Source: Procambarus clarkii
Taxonomy: Eukaryota; Arthropoda; Malacostraca; Decapoda; Cambaridae
Length of the DNA stretch: 64,000 nucleotides
Reading direction: 5' to 3'
Assembly: GCF_040958095.1 (NCBI RefSeq)
Contig: NC_091181.1
Span: forward strand, 31,026,029-31,090,028
Below are positions 1-12,100 of the stretch, piece by piece (the stretch's first letter is position 1; each line of letters begins with the position of its first letter). The position numbers and the translations under genes are program-made. Below the pieces are notes generated by a model, which was given only the letters and a program-made list of their open reading frames with translations, was not told the origin of the DNA and did no database searches.

Positions 1-117
1 AATCAAATCAGTTCCAATGCAGCTCAACAAGTAGTTACACCATCACATCAAGACTCTGCCTCCAGCCTGATTGTGACCCAGAGTGTCCTGATGCCGTTTC
101 ATGATTATTTATATACT
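1..117 (+). CDS. Unidentified gene, antepenultimate exon (partial)
   Basis: Frame 1 is open from base 1 and reads through to donor GTAAAT at 118 in phase 0. The frame would continue to a TAA at 208-210 if unspliced. The residues include SLIVTQSVLMPFHDYLYT. The 5' end lies outside the window. Confidence 0.4.
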
Positions 118-719
118 GTAAATGAGAATATATTTTGTCGACCATTATTGTGTTTTAATTTCCATCTGCTAGGATGTTCTAAAGAGTTGGTTAGTTGGTT
201 ACCACATTAAAGTGATTAAATCTTCTATGTTTATAGTCAAATCATACACGTTACCATTTTATTTGATTGTGACATTGTTACTTCTCTGGGGAAGTGTCTT
301 GTGGCTCCCTGAAGCTACAATGCTAATATAGTACAATATTACAAGTTGTCATCAGTCATTTTTTTTTTTTTTTTTAGGATTACAGGGATCATGAGCCTAA
401 AAAAAAAAGACACCTGGCCCCCTTTATTAATGAGGCAGAGAGAGCAGTGTTACTGATAAAATTCAGTGAATATGAATCTTGTCCACCACCACCAGGGAAG
501 TGAGACGCCCCCTGGGAAGGTAAATACATGGCCATGGGGAGAGAGTGCAAGAAAGTTTTTAAAGATCTTGGTTCCAGGCTCATTGACACTGCCAGAGACC
601 CTAGAGCAGCAAGTTTTCTCTTCCAGCGCCGCAGTGTCGTGATCCAGAGGGGGAATGCCCGCTGCATCCTCGGTTCCTGCCCGGCGTCGGAGGAGTTCGA
701 AGAAATCTACAGCCTCTAG
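1..719 (+). CDS. 3' end of an unidentified gene (three candidate exons, partial at left edge)
   Basis: I do not recognise this protein. Three pieces join in consistent phase. Piece 1 is 1-117, open from the first base and ending before GTAAAT at 118. Piece 2 is 378-499, after a long T-run and TAG at 375-377, ending before GTGAGA at 500. Piece 3 is 635-719, after GCAG at 631-634, with stop TAG at 717-719. The predicted tail contains KKKRHLAPFINEAERAVLL, then a PPPPG turn, then VVIQRGNARCILGSCP and EEFEEIYSL. It reads like ordinary coding sequence with mixed hydrophobic and charged residues. The acceptor of piece 3 is ambiguous: CAG at 624-626 has the better pyrimidine tract but gives an early stop. 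Reading through the donor at 500 gives TGA at 501-503. The gene lies about 800 bp upstream of NCBP3 on the same strand. Confidence 0.5.
378..499 (+). CDS. Unidentified gene, penultimate exon
   Basis: A strong acceptor (T-run then AG at 376-377) precedes 40 codons starting DYRDHEPKKKRHLAPF. The exon ends in phase 2 before GTGAGA at 500. If the donor is skipped the protein ends at TGA 501-503. Confidence 0.5.
635..719 (+). CDS. Unidentified gene, terminal exon
   Basis: The acceptor GCCGCAG ends at 634 and restores the phase left by the previous exon. It reads VVIQRGNARCILGSCP and ends EEFEEIYSL, stop TAG at 717-719. The local base composition is more GC-rich than the surrounding AT-rich DNA, which supports coding. 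Confidence 0.45.
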
Positions 720-885
720 AAAACAAACTTCTCCTTATTTCCTCTTAGTGTTCTGTATAGTAAAGTGCACAACATAAAGGAGTGGTATGTATGTGTATAC
801 AGTATATCTATCTATATCTATCTATATATGAATCTATATCTATCTATCTATTTAAATTATATAGGATCTTGGCAAAACAAATCGG

Positions 886-1075
886 TTCGTTCTCGACTGT
901 CAGTTGGAATCGCAGGCGGAACAAATAATTGGGCGCTTTTCCAATCACCTAATGCGTCTGTTCACCAAGCAGTAAATAGGTACCCAGGAGTTAGTGAGCT
1001 TCTTCTTGAGTTGCATCCTAGGGGGGGGGGGGATTTCAATATAAGCCTCACAAGTACTGTATGAATAAACTGACT
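886..1075 (+). mobile_element. Degenerate SINE copy
   Basis: It shares the body of the better-preserved SINEs at 23416 and 59462: a GGGC..TTTCC..ATCACCTAATG block, the AGTAAATAGGTACCCAGGAGTTAGT block, then a G-run. The tRNA-like head is decayed. The rest of 720-1521 is AT-rich and holds only this copy and a repeat tail at 1110-1240. Confidence 0.55.
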
Positions 1076-1109
1076 TCTTGTCCCCCCCACACAATGAATG
1101 AATCTTAAA

Positions 1110-1240
1110 AAAATAATAATAATAAATAAATGTTTATTCAGGTAAGGTACAAACATACAAGAGATTTTACAAAAATTAATAGATTTATAGATAGAGCTAG
1201 TACATACAATGCCTAAACCCACTTACGCAAAGCGTTTCAG
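1110..1240 (-). repeat. 3' tail fragment of a dispersed retroposon
   Basis: An (AATAA)-rich end followed by AGGTAAGGTACAAACATACAAG and a GCAAAGCGTTTCAGGCAG block resembles the 3' part of the SINE family seen at 32402 and 55116, which also ends in a CGTTTCGGGCA block, an ACAACTCTTGTAT block and an AATAA-type tail. Confidence 0.4.
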
Positions 1241-1521
1241 GCAGATTTAACATTTACTTAAAACTTAACTTAAAACCGATTTTAAAAACATTTAAGTCGG
1301 TTATCACTTTTTCTTTAGTAGTACAATATATTATTACTAATTTAAAATACATTATGCTTGACTTGGTACAATAAGACATGGTAATTTAGTTATATTTTTT
1401 ACAATTTCATTAGTAGTGTTAATGAATGAATGAATGAATGTGTATGTGTGTGGGGGGAGGGGGTGTGGGGGGTCCAAAACAAACAAGAGCCTGGCGATGT
1501 AAACAAGAGTCAGCAGCAAAC

Positions 1522-1743
1522 ATGGCGGGACTGGAGGGCAGTCGAGTGGGCTTCACAAATCTTAAAATTGAGGTTCCCAACGATCTCCAGCCGGAAGAGG
1601 GTGAATTAACAGAGGACGACGGAGAGACGAGAATGGAAGAGGATGAATTAGAGGAAGGAGAAGCGTCTGAGGACGAGGTGGAAGTTAATGTCATTATCGG
1701 GGATGGCGACGCCGGCGGGGAAGGCCGCACAACTAAGGAACCC
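1522..1743 (+). CDS. NCBP3: NCBP3 coding exon 1
   Basis: It starts at ATG 1522 and encodes residues 1-74, ending in phase 0 before donor GTGAGT at 1744. The sequence is strongly acidic (EEGELTEDDGE..MEEDELEEGEASEDE), like the N-terminus of vertebrate NCBP3. An upstream in-frame ATG at 1438 lies in GT-rich, GGGG-rich low-complexity DNA and is an unlikely start. Confidence 0.88.
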
Positions 1744-4700
1744 GTGAGTATTATCCTGGCCTCTTTATGTGTCTAATGCTGCCTTACACATGACTCAGTA
1801 TCACTGTAACCATTATAGGTTAGCCACGTGAGTAGATTATCTGATCTTGTGCTATTACACAAACTGGCATTTGGATTTATGTTTCCTGTGTTGGGCTGGT
1901 AATAGCTTTTGTCCCTTAAGACTTGACTGTCTGGGGTGCTCTCTGTCAGGCATGACCTAATGACCAACATTACACTACATAGTGGAACCACATATTAGTA
2001 AATTGTATAATTATACTTACTGGGGGTTTTACCAGGGCAAAACAATTCTTTAAAGGTGGTCACAAACCACAAACATCCACCAACTCCCCTGGAACTAATT
2101 TATGACATAACGGCGATGCAAAACATCTCGTGCGCACTATATATATAACATCAAATTATGTGTGTTATTTTAATGTTAGGTTCAGCTAGGTAAAATGAGC
2201 ATAGGTTAGGTTGGGTTGGGCTAGGCTTGTTTAAAGACCCCTCGCTCACAAACCGTGGAATCTCATAATCCATTGGATGTCATCAGTAAGTTTCACAAGG
2301 CAGTAGGGGAAATTTGGAATCTTTTGGGTAAATTAAACATTTAGAATAATACAATTTAACAATTTAAAATCACCAGTAGGCTTAAATGTTTTCAAATTAA
2401 AATATATAGTCATTTTGTACACTGCCAAGTCAGCGCCACCATTTTGTTGCACATTTTAGTCAGCTGGTCAAGCATTTATGTAATACAGTACTGTATTATA
2501 TGTGTATACAAAAAAGTATTGTCCTGGCAGTACAATTGGGTTTGTTTTTGACTAACAATTGGGAATTATGAGTTCGAATCCCAGGCAGGACAGCGTGGTT
2601 TTGCGTATTACCTATCACCTAATGCACCAGTTCACTTAAAAGTAAATAGGTGCCCTAGAGAGAGTCAGCTTATTGTGGGGTTGCATTCTAGGGGAGAGTC
2701 AATAATTCGGCCCCGGGGGGCCTGCCAAACACGTCAAAATTACAATCAAACTACACAACGTTGCTACAATGTTAGAACAAGTTTTAACGCCTCCTAATAA
2801 GTTGTAGCAACCTATATAACAAGTTGTAACACCATTCTAATACGTCATAAAAATGTTATAACAAGATGTAACAACTTTATTACAAGTTGTAACAAGCTGA
2901 AAATAGGGACAATTACATTGTGTGTTTGCAAGGGGGGGGGACCTCAATACAAGTCTCGAAAGTCCCCCTATCGAGGGACAGGCAGCGAGTGCCTGTCCCC
3001 CAACTCAATGAATTATTATTAATTATAAATTAAGCACTTAATTAACAAATCTATCAAAGTTAATGGTACCTAACACTATGGATAACTAATGATCATTTAA
3101 GGCTTGTGTACTCACCTAATTGTGCTTGCGGGGGTTGAGCTTTGTCTCTTTGATCCCGCCTCTCAGCTGGTATACAGGTTCCTGTGTATACTGTAGCTTT
3201 CGTGCGCCTTTTTTCATGAATTATTAATGTTAACATTTTCCCATCCCTACTGTGCGCTCCCAAGACTACCTCAAGGTGCACCGAGAGTTGGCTGTTAGTG
3301 CACAGCCAGACTCAAATATGTATACTTTATTTATTTAAGTTTTCTCACCTCGATTTTCGTCTTACGGCATTAATTTTGGTATCTTTTTGTTTGCAATAAA
3401 ATTCCCTACAGGGATATATATACACATGAAGTCTAAAAGCCCAGCATGCCACCCCGCACCAAACTCATAAATCGGCCGAGGGTTACCTGTGAGTGCGCAA
3501 CACCACCAAAATGTGTGTACTCTTTGTGGGATTCTCACCTCAATTCTTGTCCTACGTCGTTCTATATGGTATCAATTTGTTCACAATAGAATTACTTACA
3601 TGGCATTAAAACCAGAAGTATATGCATGTAATGTCCATATACTTTATATGCAAATCAAGGAGTAAATCATAAGCTCCTGCTCATGCTCCTCCTGGTCCTG
3701 GTCATCCATGGTCCCTTGACCGTGTTTTGGCTTTTCTTTCTTTGAAATTTACAGGTTATCCCCTTTGGCTCAGGATTTTAAGCAGATTTTCTTGTTGGTT
3801 TTCACCTCTGCTGTTTGGTTGTAAAGGTTCAGGCTGTTAATAAAAATAATTAATAAAAATAATTAATAAAAATAATTAATAAAATCTCCCCGAGTTCTTT
3901 TACTGATGTCTAATGCCCTATGATACGAAACATCTGAATTGATGTTAATACAACCAATGTTGTCCTCAATGATTTAAAACCTACATCACTTGTATAATTA
4001 CTGGAGGCAGGAGGTTTTGTTCTTTTGGCTCTGGAGTATGGTTTGTTCTTTTGGAGCTATCTGCAACTGATGTTAACTTATATTATGAAACAATCTCGTG
4101 AAGATGGCTCCAGGGAGCTGCTGAGGCTCCTCCACAAACTGGCATTTCATTACATTCAGTGCTGGGCTTTTGATGAAATAGAACAGATTTGCTTAATACT
4201 GTTTTGTATATATGGAATTCAAGACTGCCATTTGTCAATGTACGTTAGATCAATTGTCACCGTTATGCATTCTAAGGGTTTTAATTCACAATAATAATTC
4301 ATTTCGTCGGTGAAAAGGCAGCTAGTTTATACAGTACATGTTAGGCTTATATTGAGGGATTCCTTGGGTTGAATTTCTGACCCTCTCCAGGATGAAACCC
4401 CACAAGAAGCTGACAAACTCCTGGGTACCTTTTTACTGCTAGGTGGACAGGAGCATTAGGTGATAGGAAATGTGCCCAACTATTTCTGCCCCGCCCGGGA
4501 TCTTTCCTTGCCATGGTAAGTTAATAATATGCTACTGCTTACTAACTACAGTACTGAATTTTGTTGCATATTTACTGTACACTATATTGTATAATTTTAC
4601 CAAAAAAAAAGGTATCGTTAAATTGGGTAAATAAAAGTATATAGGTAAAGTTATTCCATGTTAGGATAACGTGGAGGGTACCTAGAATCTGTACTCGGGA

Positions 4701-6058
4701 AAATTTTAGAAGTCTGCCATGGGCTCGACTCTTACCATTTTGAATGTTCAACTGTCTTGTTTTCCCTGTCATTGGTTACACAGCATGTTAATGTTGATTT
4801 AAAAAACTCTTAAACTATACCTTCACATTTCCAGTGACCCAGTACCAGTACACTCTTTCCTTGCATCAGTTCAATTATACAACATGTAACCACAAGGAAG
4901 CACAAGAAATTCTCCAGAGTAATTTTGGAATGGAAACAGGTCACATCCAATGTTCTTATAATGGCTAAAACTCATGTTTGTCATGTACATTTTTATAATA
5001 CTGTACTGCATACTTCTCAGATTTCATTTGTTATTGCCTACAAGGTCTACTTTTTTTGTTGTTGTAAGCAATGTTTCCATAATGGAAGGTCTTCTGTTTA
5101 GTGTTAACTTTTGCTTTTCTTTTCTCAATCTTTCATGTTTTAGTTCCAGCCCCAGTATGATGATGGTTTGAAACGGGTACGGAGATTGGGTGTCACAAAC
5201 CCTCCAAACCTTCACTTACTTGGCCACGATGTTAGTACAGTACAGTACAGTACATGTTTCTAATGGTATTTTTGTCTACTATACATCATTACCTCTAAGC
5301 CCTGCTTGCTTTATTTACCCTGTAATTAGCTATTAATTAAAATTACATCTAGGCACAGGATATCCTTTCTTCTCTTCCCTATTTGTCATTGTGTGTTGGG
5401 AGGGGGGGGGGATTAATTTTCTCAATATCCTGAATTCTTGAATTGGAAATGTTGAAAAAAGAACTCTTAGAAAATAAATTTTACATTTTAACATTTTATC
5501 ATTCCAATGATGTGTTTCAGTGTCATTATTAATTTACTGTAATGTTCTGATGACACTAGAATGTCATTCGATCTTGGAATTTCCACAAATAATTTTCTTA
5601 ATACAGTAGCTCTATTTGCACTTTCATGACAAAAATCTTGAAATACACGAGCATATTGTGGACAGAGCTTATCAGAAAACTTGAAAAGAATCGCCTCAAC
5701 CAACCACTTCATCATTCAAGACAACAATTGCTCTGACTGTCAGCGTATTTCCTCTCTGCTTAGCAAATTACCTAATGGAAATGTATGAGTTATATTTATT
5801 ATCTGTTTATAGCTATATACAGTAGACCAGTTGTACGAGTATTTTCATTTTAATGACAAATAAATGAGCAATGTTGAAATGTTCATAAACATTGATCTAT
5901 TCAGCTCCATCACACATAATCTATTATCCATACACCATATATGTTTTGCATCTTTATTCTAGTACATTTGTTAAAATTTTGATACCAAATTTATAGTTAT
6001 ACAGTAATTAAAAAATCCAGTATTGAATGTAATGAAAAGTAATTTATATATATATATA

Positions 6059-6144
<86 letters not shown>

Positions 6145-9100
6145 TAAGTGTAGTTACAGGATGAGAGTTACGCTGGTGGTGTCCCATCTTCCCAGTACTC
6201 TTTGTCGTATAATGCTTCAACCCGTTCTCGCAAATTTAATAAGTCAATATTGACTTATTAAATATGTGCATAGGTGACATACTTAACATAATAGTTTCCC
6301 TTGAAAAGCTTCATAGAAAACACCGACCTTACCTAACCTACTTAGTATGTTAAGATAAGCATCTTATTGCTTCGTAATTACAATTATTACCTAACCTATA
6401 ATAGGTATAGGTTAAGTAATAATTGTAATTACGAAGCAATAAGATGCTTATCTTAAGATACTAACAAGGTTAGGGAAGGTCGGTGTTTTCTATGAATCTT
6501 TTTAAGGGTATCTATTATGTTTAGTATATCACCTATGCACGTAGTTAATAAGTCAATATTGACTTTACGAATTTGCGAGAACGGGTTGAATGCTTTGAAA
6601 CAACTGACGGTTTTGGCCTCCACCACCTTCTCACTTAACTTGTTCCAACTGACTACTACTCTGTTTGCAAAAGAACATCTTCTAATATTTTTTCATCACC
6701 TTTGTTTCCTTAGCTGGAATCTGTGTCCTTTTGTTTGTGAAGTTGCTGGTTTCTGGAATTTGTCTGTATCAATTTGATCAATTCCTGTTAGTATTTTGTA
6801 AGTGGTGATCATATCACCTCTTTTTCTTCTGTCCTCTAGTTTTGGCATTTTTAACGCCTCTAGTCTCTCCTCGTAACTCTTGTTTTTCAGTTCCAGAAGC
6901 TATTCTTTCTTGCACACAGCAGTGTTGTCGGCTATTAATAGCTGTGCCCCCCAAGGGATAAACTCGCTGCATATTTGATTTCCGATAAGACATGGTCACT
7001 CTTTCGCAATGTCAAATATTTCTTTCCTGTTGAATATTAAATCCAGCATAGATGAAACATCCCATTGCCCATTCTCGTGGCCTGTCTAACCAGTTGAAAC
7101 ATGGATGTCTTCAGGATGAGGTTTATGAACCTGCGAGTCCTAATGTCCTCCATTCTTGTTTCATTGGCCTCCCTGTCTATTGATTTCAAGTTGAAATCAC
7201 CAAGTACAGTACTGTACCAACAATCGTGATTGATCGTTATTTGCTCATACATACTATAATCTCTTTCATGATCATTACGAGGTTCTCTCATTTTCGTTGA
7301 GCTCCTTTGTCCCGTGTGTAGGCATTTATACTGTAATTATCAGTTTGTCATCCTCATTTCAAACCTGCAATGGGGGCTGTCAATTATTAACTCTCTTACC
7401 ATTCAGTGTTCTTTCCCAGCATGGCAACTCCTCCACCTTTTGTAATTTTTCTGTCACATCTCCAAATTGAGTAGCCCCTCAGGAATATGACTTCGTTTAA
7501 AATATTATCTTCAAGTTTTGTCTCTGTTAGTGTGACACTCTCAGCCATCTTAATAAGCTGAATTATTTCAGTTAGCTCTGGTATTATTTGTCCCACTCTA
7601 TGTTAGTGTACAGTATATGATTTTCATGGACATGATTCCACACTTTATACTCCTTTCTCTAATTTGGGGGAATTGTTGTCCATGTATCCTCCTAACTCTC
7701 CACCTCACCTGCCTCTCACTCGTATCAACAATTTTGACATAGTGACTGCGACCCAGATTCACCTATTGACACCACCTTATTTATACTTATTTAAACTAGG
7801 CTATGTTTATCAGTGCTAAGATAGAGTGAAAGGGCTGTATGGTGATTGGATCTAAAGTTGGCTCCCAAACCCACTCTTTGGCTGCATGTAAACGCACTAT
7901 AACTAAGAAAAGACTTTTGATACTTTTTCTGAGATTAATAGACATCTATTGCTTTTAAGATAACTTTTTGTTTATAGTATTGCCATGCTGCATCAAATTT
8001 GAAATGTCCTGTTACTATGCTTTCATATTTTTAGCCTTTGTATTTTGTGTGAAGGTAGTGTCACCGAATGTCGTCTATGCTACATTATGTTGTTATACAT
8101 CTGTGTGTTATAGATGCTTCAGAACATAACAGGTTGCAGTCTGTGGTGACTGACCATTTGATTATTGACAAAATTGAAAGTTATTTATTGAAAGAACTTA
8201 TATCAGAGACATAAACAGTGGGAATGTGTGCTCACTAATTATGATTAGCATTTGAAATCCAGATTACTGTATCTTGATTCTTTCAAAATCTGCCATACTT
8301 TGTGCAAATCGCTGTAAGTATGGACTGCATTGCTAATGAAGTTTGTGTAAATATCAGGCATTAAGTTTAATGGTAATTAAACTGTGGTATTTATTCTTAA
8401 TTTTGAGCAATTGCATAAATACTTATGTCAATTTTCCTTACCAGGCTAAACAAAGTTGGCCGGAGAGGAGGTATGAAAACAGGAGTGGTGGCGGCTTTGT
8501 TTCTGGCATCTATGAGGTAAGGAAAGGAAAGGATCACTGGCTACTATGTCATAAAAGGAGAGAATCTGGTTGGTATACCACAAAAAGCCTGGAATTTGAG
8601 TTGTGCATCACAAGTCAGTGGAAGTCTGGTTGATTTGTCACGAGGTGGTGGTGTCGGTGTTGTGTCACATAGAAGGTGAAAGCTTTGTATGTCACAAGAT
8701 GACACCTGTAACTTGGTTGGTGTGCTACAAGGTGAAAGATGGGTGGGTGCCACAAGATTAGAGATGGGTGGGTGCCACAAGGTGAGAGATGGGTGGGTGC
8801 CACAAGGTGAGAGATGGGTGGCTGTATGCTTTTGGGGCATACATCATAACCAGTTTCACATGTCTAGTAGCAGCATATATAAACTATGTTGCTCACCATG
8901 CTGAATAACCAAACAACAAACATAGTAGCCACCACCCACATTTGACAAGTGTTCCTATACCAACAAACATGGACCCGTCTATTTCTTCACTTGTATTCAG
9001 ACGAACGCAAATATTTTTTATTTGGGGAAAGAGGCGATTTAAGTTAAAGCCATTTCAGATCGTATTATTTAACATTTTAAATACTGTAGTGTAAAGCGTC

Positions 9101-12100
9101 AAAGCTATAAACTGTAGTTATTTAATTAGCAGCTAAATGTATTAATTTAGTTCTTAACTCCCTTTGGTGACGTGGCATGTACTGATGTCACAAATGTTTC
9201 ATCAGCCATTATTTAATCAGAATACAGTAATGTAATAACATAGGAAGTCCTCATAATTATTTAGTTTGTATTTTAATAAGTTGTAAGTAATGTTTTTAGC
9301 CTAACAGAAGACAAATCTTCATAGCCATAAAGTATTATAAAGCTAATACACAATAGTTTATGTAAGTAGGTACGCAATTTTCCCACTGCCCCTCCTTCGT
9401 TGGACACACAGTGCAGTGCGGGAATTTGTGGTCATATGGCATGTGCTGTGGAGGGTTCGGATTCACATGGGCGCCTTAGTCTGGCTCCATTTGGACTGTT
9501 CCCTCTTGGGTCATTGCCTCAACTGTAGGGTATGGGGGATCTCTGGGTTTTCTGCTCTTCTAGGTTTGGCTTTCCGTGCCATTCATGTTCTAATAGTGTC
9601 CAACATTCTTGCCAACGGTCTGTCCCGGTTTCGTCCTTTCTCTATGGAGAATTGAAATTGAAATAGGTTTTTTGAGGTATAAATACACACAAAAGGCTAT
9701 TCATACAAAGGGTAGCTCAAGCCATTCTCACCCCATTCAGTACAAAATGTTTATATACATTTACACACATCACAAATAATCAACATATTAACAAATATTT
9801 CTGAGCCACATGGTTACAGTTTACAGAATTTTGCTCTTACTGTAAGTGAAATTAGTGTTTTGACTCACTTGTAGTGTTGCATGGTTTAACTTCTCTCATA
9901 TATTATATCTCTTCACTATTTCTGTCTGTGCCTGAATACTTTCTTATTTTGCGTTTTATTTGTTTCATGGTTAAAACACATTCAATGTCAACTTGAGGTC
10001 TTTATTGTGGCACATTTGGCCAGCTCATCTGCCACGTCATTGGGCACTGTTCCAATATGAGATGGACTCCACATGAGTTTTACTTTGTGATCTTTTAACT
10101 TTATCTCGTATCCTTTTCTTACAATGCTCAACTATGGACATGAAGTTTGGGTTTCGACTGTTCAATGATTTGAGTGCTCCTCGGCTGTCAACATACGAAA
10201 TCATCTTCTTTGTCTTGAACCACGTCCTCCAAACCAGACAGAAAGGGTTGCAGTTCAGTTGTGTGAATGAAATATAATTGTTAAGTCGATGTCCAATTTT
10301 CCTGTCCACACTTTAATGCACAGACAATGCCCTTATCAGGACACCACACCCTGCCTTACCATCTTCAGCCACCAATCTGTTACAATATACTAAAGTATGT
10401 AAACTATTGTCTCTCAGTAACCGAGATACAGTATCATGCCTCCATACAAACACCGTAGCTGTCCTGGATCATGCAGAGGCTTTTTCATCTGCACAGGTAC
10501 AATTTCTACTTCAGCCTTCTGTACCTTCCAGTTCTACTATCCCTTTGAGAGGGTTTGCAGCAGTCAAGTACATCGTATTCCCTGAGGTCATTAGCCAATC
10601 CCCTTATGTAGCATGTCTGTTTCTTGGAAGTCTGAACATCGCTCAAGCAAGCCTGAATCTGCTTTGAAAGCGCTAATTCCTTCCCCTCTCTCCTCAGGCA
10701 GTGAAGAGATACAGTACTACAGTGTTAATGTCAAGGAGTGCACACACTGCAAATTTAATTCCATTCTCATTATTTCAATCATTGTATTTCTTTGACACCC
10801 AAGAATAATCCTCATAACTGCATACTGTATCAGTTCTAGTTTTTGTTTTGTTTTTAATTTGCCTTGCCCTGTGTAAGACAAAACAGGTGCTGCATAGTCT
10901 ATCGGGGACCGAACAGTGCTTATGTATAATATCCACAAGATAGGTACCCAACACCTTTACCAGAAAATGCTAGTGCCTTTAGAGGATGCAGTTGAGCTTT
11001 ACATAAGATGCTAATATGATTTATTTCAGCATTTTTACTCTTGCATATGTATCCAATATAATGTACATGCCCAGATACAGTACGTGTACTTCTGAACACG
11101 GCTCGGTACAAATCCACAAGGGCTGTGATGAGGATTCGAACCTGCATCTGAGAGCATCCCAGACACTACCTTAATCGACTGAGCTACGCCCCAAGGCAGC
11201 GTCTGGGATGCTCTTGGACACAGGTTCGAATCCTCGTCACGGCCCTTGTGGATTTGTTCATTGATGCATCACGCAATTGTGATTTTTATGTGTAACGGCT
11301 CAGTACCTTGCCATTTAGAGTAAGTGTTATATTTCTGTTTCCTACATTTTATTTTTTTATTTTTTGGCATTTATAACTAAGACTGATGTGTGATACGCTG
11401 CTCCAAGTATGTTAAAGAGTGGTTTGAATTTTGTTACTAGAGCTTCCTCTGGTTATATATATTAATATTAATACACAATATATAAGTTTGTTTCTACAAT
11501 GCTGATAAAGTAATTTAATCAACAGGTTAGCACCAAGGTCTTGTCTGAGAGGGCTCGAAGATTTGGAGTTTCAGATACACCCAAGTCCGCCCCAACGCCA
11601 GAGGCTATTGCAAAGCTGTATAAAAGGTATTTCTCATAAATATACTGTTCATTAATGAATGCAGTTTGAGGCTTTGTGTGTGTTTTACTGTTCTCTGCTC
11701 TATTTTGTGTTTCTCTCATTTGATTTCAATCCTGAATTCAGTACCCGTCACACACATTCAAAGGGATTCCCTGAAATATTTAAATTGCCAATAACATAGT
11801 CTTAGTCAAACAAATATACCGTACTATGTTATTGGTTTTATTTATAATACAGTACAATATTGTGAAATCAGAAGTTCATTAGATAATGTTTTGTGTCCAC
11901 ACAGTGAAATCAGTTGGCAATTTATTATGCCTGTTCAATATTTTAATAGCCATTTTAAAAAAATTTTGTTTGCAGCTTGGATGTCATAGATGAAGACTTC
12001 GCTCGAGGTCGTTATCGGGCAGATTCTCTATTGATGCGAGGCACAGAAGATCTTGGTACCAAAGACATATTTGACTACTTTCAGTCTTATGCCCCTGCAA

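Noticed and set aside
2195-2225. Telomere-like TTAGG motifs
   Set aside because: Only two or three imperfect units (GGTTAGGTTGGGTTGGGC); far too short.
4025-4294. 89-residue plus-strand frame
   Set aside because: Its middle is the 3' end of dispersed repeat family R (CATTTCATTACATTCAGTGC), so coding is unlikely.
7037-7596. Endonuclease-like frames as a host nuclease gene
   Set aside because: The motifs are those of LINE endonucleases, and matching RT remnants and a LINE tail follow on the same strand.
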